Shown: positions 62,652 through 64,000 of the stretch, one piece after another
Numbering within the stretch: position 1 is the stretch's first letter
How the letters are laid out: each line of letters opens with the position of its first letter
Source of the DNA: Bifidobacterium myosotis
GTDB lineage: Bacteria > Actinomycetota > Actinomycetes > Actinomycetales > Bifidobacteriaceae
Assembly (NCBI RefSeq): GCF_002259745.1
Contig: NZ_MWWW01000009.1
Location: 1-64,000 of the forward strand
Direction: 5' to 3'
DNA length: 64,000 nt
The notes under the pieces: generated by a model
The model's database searches: none
What the model saw: the letters and a program-made list of their open reading frames with translations, nothing else
Told to the model about the DNA's origin: nothing
Translations under genes and position numbers: made by a program

Positions 62652-63658
62652 CGTGCCACCTCGGTGGCGACCCCCGCGGCTTCGGCGGCCTGCAACGCCT
62701 TGGCCAGGCTGGCGAATTCCTCGATGGTCAGCGTTTCGCCGCGGCGGGTCTGGTCGATGTTCGCGGCCGTGAACACGTCGGACGGAACCAGCTGCTTCAA
62801 TGCCGCATGCAGGGTTTTGCGGCGCTGGCCGAATGCGGCGTCGATGAGCTTGAACGTGAGCTCACGGTCGGCGGCATCCGGGCCGGAATCCGGGGCAGCC
62901 GGATCGTCGGCGGCGTAGCGGGTGAACTTGACCAGTGCGGAATCCACATTCGGCGCCGGCCAGAACACGTTGCGACCGATGGTGCCCACACGCTCGGCCG
63001 TGCCGTACCAGGCGAGTTTGACGCTCGGGGTGCCGTAGATCTTGGAACCGGGCTTGGCGGAGAGGCGGTCGGCCACCTCCTTCTGCACCATCACCAGGAA
63101 TGAGCCGAGGTTATCGAAGCGTTCGAGCAGCGTCAGCAGAATCGGCGTGGCGACGTTGTACGGCAGATTGGCCACCAAGGTGAACGACCGGTCGTCATTG
63201 AAATCGGGCATGTTCTGCGGCGTCACCGTGAGCGCGTCGCGGTTGACCACGGTGAGGCGTCCGGCGGCGTCGGGCATGAACTCGGCCACGGTGTCCGGCA
63301 GGCGCTCGGCCAGCGGCGGATCGATTTCGACGGCGGTCATCGTGGCGCCGGTCTCCAGAATCGCCAGAGTCAGCGAGCCGAGGCCGGGACCGACCTCCAT
63401 CACATGATCGGTGGCGGTGACGCCCGCTTCACGCACGATGCGACGGACCGTGCCCGGATCGATTACGAAATTCTGGCCGAACTTCTTGGTCGGGCTGACG
63501 CCGGCCTCGTCCGCGATGCGACGGATGTCCGCGGCGCCCAAAAGGCGGCCGGCGGCGGATGCGGTCGGGTGGCCGTCCGCCGAGGCTTGCGAGGTCGGCG
63601 CTGCGGCCTGTGCTTCGGTGCCTTTCCCGGTCGGGGCGGAGGTGGTTTCGGTTTCCAT
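62648..63658 (-). CDS. ksgA: 16S rRNA (adenine1518/1519-N6)-dimethyltransferase
   Basis: A 336-residue methyltransferase. The N-terminus of the fold is KKFGQNFVIDPGTVRRIVRE, the SAM motif VMEVGPGLGSLTLAI, and the catalytic motif NLPYNVATPI. About 50 residues before the fold are Ala/Thr-rich. I use the ATG at 63658; AAAGGA lies 14 bp upstream, and a TTG four codons earlier has better spacing, so the real start may be there. Confidence 0.95.
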   Translation of the reverse strand: METETTSAPTGKGTEAQAAAPTSQASADGHPTASAAGRLLGAADIRRIADEAGVSPTKKFGQNFVIDPGTVRRIVREAGVTATDHVMEVGPGLGSLTLAILETGATMTAVEIDPPLAERLPDTVAEFMPDAAGRLTVVNRDALTVTPQNMPDFNDDRSFTLVANLPYNVATPILLTLLERFDNLGSFLVMVQKEVADRLSAKPGSKIYGTPSVKLAWYGTAERVGTIGRNVFWPAPNVDSALVKFTRYAADDPAAPDSGPDAADRELTFKLIDAAFGQRRKTLHAALKQLVPSDVFTAANIDQTRRGETLTIEEFASLAKALQAAEAAGVATEVAR

Positions 63659-63754
63659 AAGTCTGTCCAAGTCTGTCCTTTGATGATTGCCCGGCATATG
63701 ACGGGCGGATTCGTGCGGCTGGGTCTTCTCGCTGCCGGGGATTGGGCTGGCCGA

Positions 63755-64000
63755 CTAGTACCAGCCGACGTCTTCGGAATGCTGCCAGGCCACCGACGGG
63801 CTGCCGTAGCGCTCGGCGATGTACGCCAGACCCCAGTCGATCTGCACTGCGGCGTCATCGCGGTAGTTGGCGCCGAACGCGGCCATTTTGTCGGCCGGCA
63901 GGGCCTGCGGGATGCCGTAGGCCCCGGAGCTGGCGTTTTCGGCGTACCACAGCCAGCTCGACTCGCGCGTCCACAGTTTGACCAGGCAGTCCCATTCATT
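63755..64000 (-). CDS. Secreted lytic transglycosylase-like domain, C-terminal part (runs off window)
   Basis: 82 residues up to the stop at 63755, open at the right edge. NEWDCLVKLWTRESSWLWYA, ENASSGAYGIPQALPADKM and DWGLAYIAERYGSPSVAW match the goose-type/SLT-like transglycosylase domain of aggregation-promoting-factor and Rpf-like proteins. The catalytic glutamate is in RESSW. Such proteins cut peptidoglycan; in Mtb an rpf gene also lies just before ksgA. The N-terminus is missing. Confidence 0.9.
   Translation of the reverse strand, partial: NEWDCLVKLWTRESSWLWYAENASSGAYGIPQALPADKMAAFGANYRDDAAVQIDWGLAYIAERYGSPSVAWQHSEDVGWY

Overview
The window is a high-GC actinobacterial chromosome segment around the replication origin, almost certainly Bifidobacterium of the B. 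longum/B. breve type. The evidence is the dnaA-dnaN-recF-DUF721-gyrB-gyrA block, bifidobacterial-style protein sequences, a large GH2 beta-galactosidase next to gyrA, an AhpC/thioredoxin-reductase-fusion pair, and dispersed CTCCCCT-type intergenic repeats. dnaA and the genes to its left run mostly on the minus strand and rpmH and the genes to its right run on the plus strand, so transcription mostly moves away from an origin near 40.7-46.9 kb. Three intergenic clusters of DnaA boxes (dnaN/dnaA, dnaA/rpmH, rsmG/parA) and three perfect plus one near-perfect parS sites mark it.

Left arm (0-13 kb): the start of an ISL3-type transposase cut by the window edge; an AlbA_2/Schlafen-type regulator flanked by two copies of a 58-bp palindrome; a thioredoxin-reductase/glutaredoxin-like fusion with AhpC (peroxide defence); a beta-carbonic anhydrase; an FHA-FHA-ABC transporter fusion; a CNNM/CorC membrane protein; Dps; a zinc metallopeptidase; and single tRNA-Ile and tRNA-Ala genes.

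Metabolic section (13-32 kb): a DUF5692 membrane protein behind paired operator-like repeats; a gluconate cluster (gnd, gntP, gntK and a divergent GntR regulator); an aminotransferase; a macro-domain/HTH protein with a vWA protein; an Lrp/AsnC regulator; NADP-glutamate dehydrogenase; and lacZ with a divergent LacI regulator whose two operators bracket the predicted lacZ promoter.

Origin core (32-50 kb): DUF3566, gyrA, gyrB, DUF721, recF, dnaN, dnaA, rpmH, rnpA, yidD, yidC, jag, rsmG, parA, parB.

Right arm (50-64 kb): trxB, MurJ fused to a pseudokinase and an extracellular domain, DUF6049, a NUDIX hydrolase, CCA-adding enzyme, a LytR_C protein, ispE, ksgA and a partial secreted transglycosylase. 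The order cca-nudix-DUF6049-murJ-trxB-parB-parA-rsmG-jag-yidC matches the mycobacterial origin region.

The intergenic spaces are unusually rich in structured repeats. The most striking family (four copies: 31.8, 49.5, 49.9 and 50.1 kb) has a conserved core containing GGCCGTTCGGCC enclosed by 28-30-bp stems whose sequence differs from copy to copy while pairing is kept. Others are a 118-bp MITE-like insertion with a 9-bp target duplication, nested hairpins, a tandem GGGAC hairpin array, and a 32-bp-period repeat.
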